Part shown: one piece after another, positions 33,775-43,411 of the stretch
How the letters are laid out: each line of letters begins with the position of its first letter
Position numbering within the stretch: position 1 is the first letter of the stretch
DNA from: Aliiroseovarius pelagivivens
GTDB lineage: Bacteria > Pseudomonadota > Alphaproteobacteria > Rhodobacterales > Rhodobacteraceae
NCBI RefSeq assembly: GCF_900302485.1
Contig: NZ_OMOI01000002.1
Location: forward strand, 186,001-250,000
Length of the DNA stretch: 64,000 nucleotides
Direction: 5' to 3'
Translations under genes and position numbers: made by a program
Notes under the pieces: model-generated
What the model was told of the DNA's origin: nothing
The model's database searches: none
The model's input: the letters and a program-made list of their open reading frames with translations, nothing else

Positions 33775-35241
33775 GTGACACAGCCAGAATTCGACAACAG
33801 TTTTGTCCGTGACCTTCAAGGGTTCTATGTAGATTGGAAGGGCGCGCAAGTGCCCGACCCAAAAGTCTTGCGCCTGAACCGCCCCTTGGCGGACGAGCTT
33901 GGCTTGGATGCAGATCACCTGATGACCCCGGATGGCGCACAAGAGCTGGTGGGAATGCGTACTCCTGACGGTGGTAGCTCAGTCGCTATGGCCTATGCCG
34001 GGCATCAGTTCGGGGGCTTCTCGCCGCAACTGGGCGACGGCCGCGCGCTGTTGATTGGCGAGCTGATTGACCGAAACGGAAACCGCCGCGATCTGCACCT
34101 AAAGGGATCTGGCAAGACGCCCTTTTCACGTGGCGGCGACGGCAAGGCCGTGCTTGGCCCCGTCTTGCGTGAATACCTGTTGGGCGAGGCGATGCACGCC
34201 CTTGGTATCCCGACCACCCGCGCGCTTGCGGCCTCGACCACCGGGGAAACCGTGCTGCGCAATAATGGACCTGAACAGGGTGCGGTGCTGGCGCGGGTTG
34301 CGGCCTCGCACCTGCGGGTCGGCACGTTCCAATTCTTTGCGGCGCGGGGCGACCATGGGCGCGTGAAGCAACTGGCCGACTATGCCATTGCGCGCCACTA
34401 TCCTGACGTGGAAGACGCCGAAAACCGCTATCTTGAGCTGTTCCGCCAGGTGCAGGCCCGTCAGGCCGCACTGATTGCCAGCTGGGTTCATGTGGGCTTT
34501 GTCCATGGCGTGATGAACACCGACAACATGACCATCTCGGGCGAGACGATTGACTACGGTCCCTGCGCTTTCCTGGACGCCTACAGCCCAGACGCGGTGT
34601 TTTCTTCCATCGACCGGCAAGGGCGCTATGCGTTTGGGAACCAACCCAATCTAGCGCAGTGGAACCTTGCCCGGCTCGCCGAAACGCTGGTCTTACTGAT
34701 CAACCCGGATGACCAAGACGCGGCCATTGCACAGCTGATGCAGGTGCTTGAGGAGTTCCCTGCGCAGTATCAGCAGCATTGGCTAGCGGGTATGCGTCGT
34801 AAACTTGGGCTGCTCACCGAGCGGGACGAGGATCTGGATCTGGCCAATGACCTGCACAGCCTAATGCAAGAGGCGGGCAGCGACTATACCCGCACCTTCC
34901 GCGCGCTGTCGCGCATAGCGGACGGAGACGGGGCTGCTTTGGATGGGGTGTTGGCCGCCGAAGGTACCAGAGACTGGGTCGCGCGCTATCAGCACCGGCT
35001 AGAAAACGACGGTGAGAGCGATACACGTGCGGCGGAGATGGATGCGGTGAACCCCATCTACATTCCGCGCAACCACAAGGTGGAAGAGGCTTTGGCAGCT
35101 GCATCTGACGGTGACATGGAAGTGTTTGATCGGATGCTGGAAATCCTCAGCGCCCCCTTCGCGGAACAGCAAGGCGCCGAAGCCTATGCCCTGCCCGCAC
35201 CGGACGGATTTGGACCCTACACGACCTATTGCGGAACTTGA
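33775..35241 (+). CDS. selO: SelO family protein adenylyltransferase (YdiU)
   Basis: A 488-residue protein with GTG start at 33775. It has the pseudokinase-like SelO motifs: YAGHQFGGFSPQLGDGRALLIGE, the lysine and glycine region LKGSGKTPFSRGGDGKAVLGPVLREYL, and the metal/catalytic segment GFVHGVMNTDNMTISGETIDYGPCAFLD followed by FGNQPNLAQWNLARLAE. Family members transfer AMP to Ser/Thr/Tyr of proteins and link to oxidative stress, which suits its place after msrBA. A C-terminal Cys near the end (TYCGT) matches the bacterial cysteine equivalent of the selenocysteine site. A hairpin terminator follows. Confidence 0.93.
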   Translation: MTQPEFDNSFVRDLQGFYVDWKGAQVPDPKVLRLNRPLADELGLDADHLMTPDGAQELVGMRTPDGGSSVAMAYAGHQFGGFSPQLGDGRALLIGELIDRNGNRRDLHLKGSGKTPFSRGGDGKAVLGPVLREYLLGEAMHALGIPTTRALAASTTGETVLRNNGPEQGAVLARVAASHLRVGTFQFFAARGDHGRVKQLADYAIARHYPDVEDAENRYLELFRQVQARQAALIASWVHVGFVHGVMNTDNMTISGETIDYGPCAFLDAYSPDAVFSSIDRQGRYAFGNQPNLAQWNLARLAETLVLLINPDDQDAAIAQLMQVLEEFPAQYQQHWLAGMRRKLGLLTERDEDLDLANDLHSLMQEAGSDYTRTFRALSRIADGDGAALDGVLAAEGTRDWVARYQHRLENDGESDTRAAEMDAVNPIYIPRNHKVEEALAAASDGDMEVFDRMLEILSAPFAEQQGAEAYALPAPDGFGPYTTYCGT

Positions 35242-35289
35242 CCTGCTCAGCCTGCCTGCGCATTCGCTGATGTAAGTTCTAGAAATAAC

Positions 35290-35322
35290 CTCGGGATCGC
35301 CGCAAGACACGACGATCCCGAG
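35290..35322 (+). terminator. Probable terminator after selO
   Basis: A perfect 10-bp inverted repeat CTCGGGATCG / CGATCCCGAG with a 13-nt loop, followed by ATTTC. It lies 49 bp after the selO stop. The short T-run makes it a moderate candidate. Confidence 0.6.
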
Positions 35323-35850
35323 ATTTCACATGGACGCTCCACATCATCCATGAATTGTGCGTTTAGTGACGCCCAAGAACCATCCCCTGGTCGGGACCAT
35401 CACAAAGCACAATCTGACTTTGCACCGCGCTTAAGATGCTTCCGTCGCAGGAAAGCGCGCCAAGCCACCGTCAAATTCCGGCGACATGGCACTGTGTAGC
35501 GAGCTGCCTCCCCACGACGAACCACCCCAACCATTCTGCAGACGATGCCCCGACCCAAGTCACGAAGACCTTAGATCAAGAGCATCATTCAGACTGGCCA
35601 GCACAAGGACCGCTGCCAATGACTTAGACAGCGAATTCCCAGCACCGTTGCCGCATGTATACCCATGGTGAACCGGTGCGAACCCACCCACTCAGATGGC
35701 CGATCCATAACCCCTTCTGACCAGAAGAAGTCATGAGCATCTCGCAAAAATTTCGAGAACACTTGGCAACTAGAAACCTCTTTGCATCAATACGATTAAG
35801 ACTAAGAGGCCGCTGGGACGGCGTCATACCCAAGTTGGGGTAAAACGCAT
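35323..35850. other. Gene-poor, lower-GC spacer with possible degenerate remnant
   Basis: About 530 bp with no gene I can support. Base composition is nearer 50 percent GC than the surrounding genes. On the minus strand, 35624-35833 could encode a 69-residue piece ending GSPWVYMRQRCWEFAV, rich in W, M and R, that looks like a broken fragment of an unknown protein. No terminal repeats or target duplications are visible. It sits between two unrelated operons and may be a scar of an old insertion or deletion. Confidence 0.35.
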
Positions 35851-37629
35851 CTAAGGAAGGTGTTTTTCCACCTCATCCAGCACGTCGCGCCAATGACGGA
35901 AAAACACAAGCTGCCCTGCATCATCATAGAGGCGATAGTCGATCCAATCATGATCGGCGCGGAACTCGTCCAGTGTCGCAAGCGGCACCTGCGGGTCCTG
36001 TGCTCCGTTCATATAGATCACTGGAAGGCGGTCTTTCTGCCTGTTGACCAAATCAGACCAGTCGCCCTGCTGCTCCCCCATCACCATGCGCGAGAACGCC
36101 TCGTGTGCGGAATGGGTGTCGGTCAGCGCGGTTTCTGATCCCGTGACCATCGCCTCGAAAACCTCTGGGTTTTCAAAGGTTTCGATATCGGCGGGATTAT
36201 TGCCGTAAACCGCATGCACAAAGCCGCGCTTGCCGATCTTACGTGCCAGATAGAACCCGGCTTTGACCATGAAAGGCAACAGATGCGGCGTGTATTTGGC
36301 ACCTGCCAGAATGAAGCGGTGCCATTTCTCCATCCGCTCGTACTGGACCCGCTTGGTCATCGGAAGCGTTCCGGCGCAGGCGATGATGGCGGTCAGATCG
36401 ACGTCATCCCGAGCCGCCAGCGCAAAGGCATAGTAGCTGTCGGATCCCAGCGAAATCACCGGACAACGGTCCACCCGTTCGGCTTGCAGGATCTGCACGG
36501 TGTCGCGTGCGGCGCAGTTATCATAGTCAACCGACTTCGCCACCATGTCAGACTGGCCGTAACCCGCGCGCACGGGAACAATGATGCGCAACCCACGCGC
36601 CTGCGCTTCGGCCTCGGCCGAAGCAGGCCAGCGCACCAGACCATAATCCAAAGGCAGGAATAAAATGGGCTTGCCAGCCGGATCCCCCAGCACCAGATAA
36701 TCCAATCGCCGCGCGTCGGGCGTGATCAGCGTCTGGAAGGGGCGCTCTTTGAGCGTGGCATAACCCCGGCTGACGATACGCGGACCGGGATCTGCTTTGA
36801 TGGTCAGGTTCGACATGTCCATGACCGACAGCGCAAGGCGCACCAGCTCGATCTGGCTTTTCGTTTCGGTCTTGGACAGGATCGACTTGATCTGCGCGCG
36901 CACTGTGTCGATCGACCGGCCCCGCTGTTCAGCGATCTCTTTGACGGAACAGCATTCGACAAGGCTTTGCACGACCTTGGCCTCGGCCCCGGTCAGGTCA
37001 AAGGCGCGTTTCAGGATGTCCTCGAACCCATCCGGGCAGCTGACCTCGGACGAGGCGGCAAGTACAAACGCGCCCCGGTCGCCGACCTGCACCTCTTGCA
37101 GGCGAACCACGACGAAATGCCCCTTCTCGCGCGAGCGCAGGCGCAAGACGGCGGTTTTGTCGCGCGTATCGGTCACCAAGGTCCGGGCCGCAACGCGGAT
37201 GCTTTCGATATCTTCCGGGTTCACCCGCATCGCAGCGATGTCGTCGCCAAGCGACAGGCCCAAGACCTGCGTTGCTGCCGAATTTACCGCCGCAACCTTG
37301 CCCTGTGGATCCAGAAGAAAGGCCGCAACTTTGTCAAAAGGGGCGATTGCCGCATTCAGCTGCGCTTGCGTACTGGATTGCTCCAGACGGTCCAAAAAGG
37401 CGCTGGCGCGCTCGAAATGACTGGAAATGGTGTTGTCATCCAGAAGCCGGGGCGCGGACAGGTCGACCCCTTCACGCATCGGTTTCAGCGCCGTTTCCCA
37501 CAAGTCCAAAAGCGTTTCATACCGCGACGGATCAAGCGCCACGTCGTAAAGACGTTCGATCGCTTCATCGCGGGTTCTACCTGTCAGACCCTCTTTCTGG
37601 CCTGACATGGGATGCGCAGGTTCGGTCAT
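35851..37629 (-). CDS. PAS-like/LuxR HTH regulator fused to an alpha/beta-hydrolase-like sensor domain
   Basis: A 592-residue fusion. Residues about 90-200 resemble a PAS-type domain (FDKVAAFLLDPQGKVAAVNSAAT). Residues 211-267 form a LuxR helix-turn-helix: LTGAEAKVVQSLVE, then CSVKEIAEQRGRSIDTVRAQIKSILSKT. Residues 285-592 follow an alpha/beta hydrolase fold (PILFLPLDYG, then VPVRAGYGQSD). At the nucleophile elbow, LGSDSYYAF (394-402), the serine position is occupied by D397, and the usual His near the end is Q573 (DDAGQLVFF). The domain is therefore probably a ligand sensor, not an active hydrolase. Transcribed alone; the target genes are unknown. Confidence 0.85.
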   Translation of the reverse strand: MTEPAHPMSGQKEGLTGRTRDEAIERLYDVALDPSRYETLLDLWETALKPMREGVDLSAPRLLDDNTISSHFERASAFLDRLEQSSTQAQLNAAIAPFDKVAAFLLDPQGKVAAVNSAATQVLGLSLGDDIAAMRVNPEDIESIRVAARTLVTDTRDKTAVLRLRSREKGHFVVVRLQEVQVGDRGAFVLAASSEVSCPDGFEDILKRAFDLTGAEAKVVQSLVECCSVKEIAEQRGRSIDTVRAQIKSILSKTETKSQIELVRLALSVMDMSNLTIKADPGPRIVSRGYATLKERPFQTLITPDARRLDYLVLGDPAGKPILFLPLDYGLVRWPASAEAEAQARGLRIIVPVRAGYGQSDMVAKSVDYDNCAARDTVQILQAERVDRCPVISLGSDSYYAFALAARDDVDLTAIIACAGTLPMTKRVQYERMEKWHRFILAGAKYTPHLLPFMVKAGFYLARKIGKRGFVHAVYGNNPADIETFENPEVFEAMVTGSETALTDTHSAHEAFSRMVMGEQQGDWSDLVNRQKDRLPVIYMNGAQDPQVPLATLDEFRADHDWIDYRLYDDAGQLVFFRHWRDVLDEVEKHLP

Positions 37630-37770
37630 GTTCAGTCAGTCATCAACGCGCCATCGGCGCCGGGTTCGCATGACTTAAGTGTAGCAACGCGCCAGCGACC
37701 CGCCAAGGGGCGCACCCTTACGGGAATCCGGACTGAAACGTTACTTTAGGTAAGCAATCTTGGAATACGC

Positions 37771-38760
37771 CTAGCCACGCGCCATCAAGCGGGCGACATC
37801 CAGCATCCGGTGCGAGAAGCCCCACTCGTTGTCATACCAGCCGAAAACCCGCAGCAATCCACCCTCGCAAACCGAGGTTTCGGGCCCCGAGATCACGATG
37901 CTTTCCGGCCGCATCCGCAGGTCGGACGACACCAGAGGTTCCTCGGTCCAGCCCAACACCTTGCCCGTCGCGCCTTTTTGCAGGATCGCGCGGGCCTCGG
38001 CCTCGGTGACTTCGTCGCGTAGGCGCACGGTCAGGTCGATACAGGATACAGAGGCGGTGGGCACTCGGATGGCGCGGGCTTCGACCTTGCCAGCTAGCTG
38101 GGGCAGCACGTCGCCCACCAGCTTGTGCGCACTGGTGGTGGTCGGCACCATCGACAGCGCCGCTGCACGCGACCGCGCAGCATTAGCACGGGGTTTGTCC
38201 ACGGTGGGCTGGCTGCCGGTATAGCAGTGCACGGTGGTCATGTGGCCGCCAATCACGCCAAGTTGGTCATCCAACAGCTTCAAAAGCGGGGCCAGCGCAT
38301 TGGTGGTGCAAGAGGCATTGGACACAATCCGGTGCCCTGCCAACTGATCCTCGTTCGCGCCCAGCACCACGGTCACATCCGCTTCGGACGACGGGCCCGA
38401 GATCAGGACATTGCGCGCGCCTGCCGCCAGACCACGCTCGGCCACGGCGCGTTTGCCCGCCATGCCGGTGCATTCCAGAACCACGTCCACATCGGACAAA
38501 TCCATCGTGCTGATGTCAGGCTTGTCATAGAAGGGAATGCTCTGTCCGTTGATCACAAGCGCCTGTTCCGCCGCTGAAACCTCGCCCGGGAAGGGGCCGA
38601 ATACGCTGTCGTATTTGAACAGATAGGCGCAGGTGTCCAAGCTTTCGATATCGTTGATGAAAGCCACCTCGAACGGGTCGGAATCCTGCGCCAAAATGCG
38701 CAGAATGGATCGGCCAATGCGGCCAAACCCGTTCAATCCGATGCGAATCTTGTGTGACAT
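37771..38760 (-). CDS. gap: Type I glyceraldehyde-3-phosphate dehydrogenase family protein
   Basis: A 329-residue dehydrogenase with the NAD-binding motif IGLNGFGRIGRSILR, the catalytic cysteine motif SNASCTTNALAP and the usual VHCYTGSQPTVDKP and AHKLVGDVLPQL blocks, ending with WYDNEWGFSHRMLDVARLM. It oxidises glyceraldehyde-3-phosphate to 1,3-bisphosphoglycerate. The TGSQPT segment differs from the common TNDQ form, so it may be a second, specialised GAPDH or an erythrose-4-phosphate dehydrogenase-like paralogue. It is alone on its strand with unrelated neighbours, not in a cbb or glycolytic operon. Confidence 0.9.
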   Translation of the reverse strand: MSHKIRIGLNGFGRIGRSILRILAQDSDPFEVAFINDIESLDTCAYLFKYDSVFGPFPGEVSAAEQALVINGQSIPFYDKPDISTMDLSDVDVVLECTGMAGKRAVAERGLAAGARNVLISGPSSEADVTVVLGANEDQLAGHRIVSNASCTTNALAPLLKLLDDQLGVIGGHMTTVHCYTGSQPTVDKPRANAARSRAAALSMVPTTTSAHKLVGDVLPQLAGKVEARAIRVPTASVSCIDLTVRLRDEVTEAEARAILQKGATGKVLGWTEEPLVSSDLRMRPESIVISGPETSVCEGGLLRVFGWYDNEWGFSHRMLDVARLMARG

Positions 38761-38827
38761 CGTTGATCCCTCGCGCCTGTGTCGGTGCCACAGAAGGGGA
38801 AATGCACGGAAGGTTCAAGCCTTATGA

Positions 38828-39655
38828 TCAAAACCCGTTCAGGGGCATGTGGCGGTTCACGTCTTTATAGAGCAGATAGCGAAACGGCCCCGGCCCACCC
38901 GCATAGCAAGCCTGCGGACAGAAGGCGCGCAGCCACATATAGTCACCCGCCTCGACCTCGACCCAGTCTTGGTTCAGGCGATAGACGGCCTTGCCCTCGA
39001 GCACATACAGCCCGTGCTCCATCACGTGGGTTTCGGCGAAGGGAATGACCCCGCCCGGCTGGAAGGTCACGATGTTCACATGCATGTCGTGCCGCAGGTC
39101 GGCAGGCTCCACAAAGCGCGTTGTGGCCCATGCGCCGTCGGTGTCGGGCATCGGCATCGGGTCGTGCTCAGTCTCGTTCGTGACGAAGGGGGTGGGGGCG
39201 GCGATGCCATCGACAGGTTGAAAGCGTTTGCGAATCCAGTGGAAGCTGACCGGCGCATCCGAGCGATTGTTCAACGCCCACGCGCAGCCCGCCGGAAGAA
39301 AAGCATAGCCGCCCGTCTGCATGTCGTGTGAAGTCCCGTCGATGGTCAAGGTCATCTCGCCCTCGACGATGAACAGAACGGCCTCGGCCTCGGGGTTGTC
39401 CTCGGGCCGATCGCTTCCACCACCCGGCGCGACCTCGGCGATATAGTGCGAGAATGTTTCAGCAAAGCCCGACAGCGGACGCGCCAAGACCCAAAAGCGC
39501 GCATCCGACCAATGCGGCAGGGCCGAGGTCGTGATGTCCGACAACGTACCCTTAGGGATCACGGCATATGCATCCGTAAACACCGCGCGATCCGTTAAAA
39601 GCTGGGTCTGCGGCGGCAAACCACCCTTGGGCGTGTAATAGGTCGGTTTCTTCAT
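38828..39655 (-). CDS. allE: (S)-ureidoglycine aminohydrolase (bicupin)
   Basis: A 275-residue bicupin. Start ATG 39655 (MKKPTYYTPKGGLPPQT) follows GGAGG by 5 bp, which removes 17 extra residues of the longer frame. The first cupin has the FIVEGEMTLTIDG pattern; the second has PFAETHVMEHGLYVLEGKAVYRL, which holds the metal ligands (E, H, H, E-type). The overall pattern follows AllE/YlbA. It releases ammonia from (S)-ureidoglycine to give (S)-ureidoglycolate, the substrate of AllA at 49.8 kb. It is therefore a separated part of the purine/ureide pathway in this window. Mn-dependent in the family. Confidence 0.88.
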   Translation of the reverse strand: MKKPTYYTPKGGLPPQTQLLTDRAVFTDAYAVIPKGTLSDITTSALPHWSDARFWVLARPLSGFAETFSHYIAEVAPGGGSDRPEDNPEAEAVLFIVEGEMTLTIDGTSHDMQTGGYAFLPAGCAWALNNRSDAPVSFHWIRKRFQPVDGIAAPTPFVTNETEHDPMPMPDTDGAWATTRFVEPADLRHDMHVNIVTFQPGGVIPFAETHVMEHGLYVLEGKAVYRLNQDWVEVEAGDYMWLRAFCPQACYAGGPGPFRYLLYKDVNRHMPLNGF

Positions 39656-39830
39656 CAAGGCCTCCGATTGACGTCCCATACAATCGCAAGACAACACACC
39701 CGCCAAGGTTTTTCACGCGGAACCTATGACGAATGCTCACGTTTTCGTATGCCGCATGGACGAGAGGTGCAGATTTGGTCCAGATAACCAAGACACGCCG
39801 AAATGGATTGGCGAAGGGAAAGGACGCGTC

Positions 39831-40466
39831 ATGCTGGACGCATATGCACGTAGATTGATTGATCCACCGCTGGATCGCGTGGGCGGCCTGTTGGCGCGCG
39901 CGGGCGTCGGCGCCAATGCGGTGACGCTGGTCGGGCTGGGACTTGGCCTGCTGGCCGCGGTCAGCATCGTGTTTGGGCAGTTCACGCTGGCTTTGTGGCT
40001 GGTTCTGGCATCACGCGTGGCCGACGGGCTGGACGGAGCGATCGCCCGCGCCAGCACCCGGACCGATTTCGGCGGCTATCTGGACATCACCGCCGACTTT
40101 GCCTTCTACGGCGCCATTCCCTTGGCGTTCATTCTGCATGACCCTGCCACGAATGGCATTGCCGGGGCCGTCCTGCTGCTGAGCTTTTATGTGAACGGCG
40201 CAAGCTTCCTTGGCTATGCGATCCTTGCCGCAAAAAAGGGGCTCGATACCCACGCGCAGGGCATCAAGTCGCTCTACTATTCCAACGGCATCCTTGAGGG
40301 CACCGAGACGATCCTGTTCTTCGTGCTTCTCTGCCTTGCCCCCCGTTTCTTCATGCCTCTGGCATGGCTGTTCGCCATCGCCTGTTTCGCCACCGCCATT
40401 CTGCGTGTCTGGGGTGCGTATCAGGCCTTTGGCCCCTCTCTTTCCGATCAACAGGAGTCCAAATGA
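39831..40466 (+). CDS. CDP-alcohol phosphatidyltransferase family membrane protein (YnjF-like)
   Basis: A 211-residue membrane protein. The family motif appears as DGAIARASTRTDFGGYLD then ITAD, which is DG-x2-AR-x7-G-x3-D-x3-D, one residue shorter than the usual x8 spacing. Five to six spans surround it. ATG 39831 has AAGGA upstream. It overlaps the ABC binding-protein gene by ATGA. E. coli places a similar gene (ynjF) beside the ynjBCD transporter, and the three genes downstream here match YnjB, YnjC and YnjD in order. It would transfer a phosphoalcohol group in lipid head-group synthesis. Its head-group and its tie to the transporter are unknown. Confidence 0.82.
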   Translation: MLDAYARRLIDPPLDRVGGLLARAGVGANAVTLVGLGLGLLAAVSIVFGQFTLALWLVLASRVADGLDGAIARASTRTDFGGYLDITADFAFYGAIPLAFILHDPATNGIAGAVLLLSFYVNGASFLGYAILAAKKGLDTHAQGIKSLYYSNGILEGTETILFFVLLCLAPRFFMPLAWLFAIACFATAILRVWGAYQAFGPSLSDQQESK

Positions 40467-41671
40467 AACACCTTGCTCTTGCCGCCAGCCTTTTGGCGTC
40501 GACCCTTCTGCCTACGACCAGTTTTGCCGATCCTGACCCCGCGAATTGGGATGCCGTGTTGGGCGAGGCGAAAGGCCAGACCGTCTATTGGAACGCATGG
40601 GGTGGTTCACCCACCACGAACGCCTTCATCGAATGGGCAGGCGACCAGATCGAAGCGCGCTATGGCGTGACGCTGGAGCATGTGAAGCTGACTGACACTG
40701 CCGACGCGGTGACCCGCGTGTTGTCGGAAAAGCAGGCTGGTCAGGATGATGACGGTGCGATCGACATGATCTGGATTAACGGGGCCAACTTTGCCTCGAT
40801 GAAAGACAACGGTCTGCTGTTTGGCCCGTTCGCCGAGGATCTGCCCAACTGGAAGTTTGTAGATGCCGAGGGCAAGACCGTACGTACTGACTTTACGGTT
40901 CCCGTCGAAGGGTACGAGGCCCCTTGGGCGATGGCGCAGGTGGTGTTCATGTATGACACGGCGGACATTGCCAAACCTCTGCCTTCCGCCGCCGCGATCC
41001 TTGAGTGGGCCAAAGCCCATCCCGGCCGTTTTACCTATCCCCAACCGCCTGACTTCCTGGGTACGACTTTCCTGAAGCAAATGCTTGTCGAGCTGCTGGA
41101 CGATCCCTCCGTTCTGGCCGCGCCTGTGTCTGACGAAAACTACGCCGACGTGACCGCGCCGCTGTGGGCCTATCTGGAAGAACTGACCCCCGCCCTGTGG
41201 CGCGAGGGCCGCACCTATCCGCCCAACGGCACCCGTCAGATCCAGCTGATCAATGACGGCGAGCTGGACATGGCTGTCTCGTTCAGCCCCAGCGCGGCCT
41301 CAACCGCGATTGCAAACTACGAGCTGCCGGACACCGTACGCACCTTCGTCTTGGATAAAGGCACCATCGGCAACGCGTCCTTCGTGGCGATCCCCTATAA
41401 CTCGGGGTCGAAAGCGGGCGCGATGGTGCTGGCGGACTTCCTGATGTCGCCCGAGGCGCAGGCCAACGCCCAAGACCCGAACGTGCTGGGCTATGGCACG
41501 GTTCTGAACATGGCCGCCCTGTCTGACGAAGACCGCGCCCGCTTTGACGCGCTGGATCTGGGCATCGCGACCCTGCCCCCAGCCCAGCTTGGCCGCGTGC
41601 AGGACGAACCGCATCCCAGCTGGATGACCCGCATCGCGGAAGACTGGCAAACACGCTACGGCGTTCAGTAA
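40463..41671 (+). CDS. ABC transporter substrate-binding protein (YnjB-like)
   Basis: A 402-residue binding protein with a Sec signal (MKHLALAASLLASTLLPTTSFA, cleavage near residue 22) and the YnjB-type opening NWDAVLGEAKGQTVYWNAWGGSPTTNAFIEW. The mature part has KQAGQDDDGAIDMIWINGANF and the IPYNSGSKAGAMVLADFLMSPEAQ segment near the end. ATG 40463 follows ACAGGAGT and overlaps the preceding gene by 4 bp. Its ligand is not known in E. coli either; relatives of this group bind iron, thiamine or other small ions. It feeds the permease and ATPase encoded next. Confidence 0.87.
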   Translation: MKHLALAASLLASTLLPTTSFADPDPANWDAVLGEAKGQTVYWNAWGGSPTTNAFIEWAGDQIEARYGVTLEHVKLTDTADAVTRVLSEKQAGQDDDGAIDMIWINGANFASMKDNGLLFGPFAEDLPNWKFVDAEGKTVRTDFTVPVEGYEAPWAMAQVVFMYDTADIAKPLPSAAAILEWAKAHPGRFTYPQPPDFLGTTFLKQMLVELLDDPSVLAAPVSDENYADVTAPLWAYLEELTPALWREGRTYPPNGTRQIQLINDGELDMAVSFSPSAASTAIANYELPDTVRTFVLDKGTIGNASFVAIPYNSGSKAGAMVLADFLMSPEAQANAQDPNVLGYGTVLNMAALSDEDRARFDALDLGIATLPPAQLGRVQDEPHPSWMTRIAEDWQTRYGVQ

Positions 41672-41716
41672 AACATCTCATTGCCCCGCGTCCTGCGCGC
41701 GGGGCAGTATCCCAGT

Positions 41717-43411
41717 ATGATCCGCTTCCCCCGCCTTCCCCTGTTTCCATTACTGACGGTCCTGTTTCTGCTGGGACCGCTGGTGGCTGGACTGTGGGGG
41801 ACGCTTCTGCCTGCCTTTGGGCATTTCCCGGCTGGGGGGCATCATGGCCCCTCGCTTGATCCATTTCGCGCGCTTCTTGACTGGCCCGGATTGTCGGATG
41901 CGTCCCGGCTGTCGCTGGTCACGGGCGTTGTCTCGGCACTGCTTTCACTGTCCATCACGGCGCTGATCCTTGCAGGCTGGACCGGCACACGCGGGTTTCG
42001 GGCACTCGAACGTCTACTGTCTCCCTTCCTTTCGGTCCCCCATGCTGCCGCCGCCTTCGGGCTGGCCTTTTTGATCGCCCCTTCGGGCTGGATCGCGCGG
42101 CTGTTTTCCCCGTGGCTGACCGGGTGGGAGCGCCCGCCAGACCTGCTGATCCTGAACGACCCGTGGGGGCTGTCGCTGATCGCGGGCATGGTGGTGAAAG
42201 AGGTGCCGTTCCTGCTGCTTATGTCCATCGCCGCACTTGGCCAGATCGACGGCCGCCGCCGTATGGCGCTGAGCCAGAGCATGGGATACGGCCGCATCAA
42301 GGCATGGATGATCGCCATCTTCCCCGCGCTTTATGCACGCATTCGCCTGCCCGTCCTTGTGGTCCTGACATGGGCCATGTCGGTGGTGGATGTGGCGGTG
42401 ATCCTTGGGCCGTCCACTCCGCCCACCCTGTCCGTGCAAATCGTGCGCTGGATGTCCGACCCCGACATCGGCTTCCGCCTGCTCGCCGCCGCTGCCGCAC
42501 TGTGGCAACTGGTGCTGGTCGTCGCGGGCGTAGGCTTTTGGTTTCTGGGCGAGCACCTGATTGCCCGCATTGCCCGCAGACAGGTCGAGGCCGGACGCCG
42601 CGGGCACAGCGACACCCCCCTGCGCGTCGTAGGCTTCGCCCTTGGCACCACTGTCTCGCTGTCACTGCTGCTTGGGTTCCTTGGCCTGATCATCTGGTCC
42701 TTCGCTGGGTTCTGGAGCTTCCCTGACCTGCTACCCGATCAGTTCACCCTGCGCAGCTGGATGCGTCACCGCATGGGAAGTCTGGATGCTCTGGGCGAGA
42801 CAGCATTGATCGCCGGGGTCTCGGTCACCATCGGGATGATCCTGACCATTGGCTGTCTGGAGACCGAAGAGCGATACGGCCTACGTATGACCCAACGCGG
42901 GATGTGGCTGATCTATTTGCCGCTGATCCTGCCGCAAACCGCCTTCCTACCGGGGTTGCAAACGCTGCTGCTGAACCTTGGGCTTGGAATGGGACGCGTG
43001 CCGGTCATTTTGGCGCATCTGGTCTTCGTCTTGCCCTATCTGCGCCTGTCTCTGGAAGGACCATGGAGGGCATGGGACACCCGTCAAGCCACTGTCGCCA
43101 AAGCGCTGGGGGCCACGCCGAACCAAATCCTGTGGCGCGTGCGTCTGCCGATGCTGCTGGCCCCGCTTCTGACCGCCACTGCTGTGGGCGTTGCCGTGTC
43201 TGTCGGGCAATACTTGCCCACGCTTCTGGCAGGCGGTGGCCGGGTCGAGACCCTGACGACCGAGGCCGTCGCGCTGGCGTCCGGAGGGGATCGCCGCGCC
43301 ATTGGCGTCTTCGGCCTGATGCAAACTGCCGCCGCGATGCTTCCTTTCGCGCTGGCCTTGGCGCTGCCGGCTTTGGTATGGCGCAACCGAAAGGGGCTTT
43401 TGAATGGCTAA
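41717..43411 (+). CDS. ABC transporter permease, two fused channel domains (YnjC/FbpB-like)
   Basis: About 564 residues with roughly 12 spans forming two permease units in one chain. EAA-like loops are present in both: RRMALSQSMGYGRIKAWMIAIFP in the first half and RQATVAKALGATPNQILWRVRLPML in the second. Start ATG 41717 (MIRFPRLPLFPLLTVLF) lies 46 bp after the binding-protein stop. The fused form matches the ThiP/FbpB/YnjC group, which use a single permease chain with a dimer of ATPase. It overlaps the ATPase gene by 8 bp. Substrate unknown. Confidence 0.88.
   Translation: MIRFPRLPLFPLLTVLFLLGPLVAGLWGTLLPAFGHFPAGGHHGPSLDPFRALLDWPGLSDASRLSLVTGVVSALLSLSITALILAGWTGTRGFRALERLLSPFLSVPHAAAAFGLAFLIAPSGWIARLFSPWLTGWERPPDLLILNDPWGLSLIAGMVVKEVPFLLLMSIAALGQIDGRRRMALSQSMGYGRIKAWMIAIFPALYARIRLPVLVVLTWAMSVVDVAVILGPSTPPTLSVQIVRWMSDPDIGFRLLAAAAALWQLVLVVAGVGFWFLGEHLIARIARRQVEAGRRGHSDTPLRVVGFALGTTVSLSLLLGFLGLIIWSFAGFWSFPDLLPDQFTLRSWMRHRMGSLDALGETALIAGVSVTIGMILTIGCLETEERYGLRMTQRGMWLIYLPLILPQTAFLPGLQTLLLNLGLGMGRVPVILAHLVFVLPYLRLSLEGPWRAWDTRQATVAKALGATPNQILWRVRLPMLLAPLLTATAVGVAVSVGQYLPTLLAGGGRVETLTTEAVALASGGDRRAIGVFGLMQTAAAMLPFALALALPALVWRNRKGLLNG

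Noticed and set aside
35251..35850. Small RNA or riboswitch downstream of selO
   Set aside because: Only one hairpin (35290-35322) stands out and it is placed as a terminator; no conserved riboswitch core was found.
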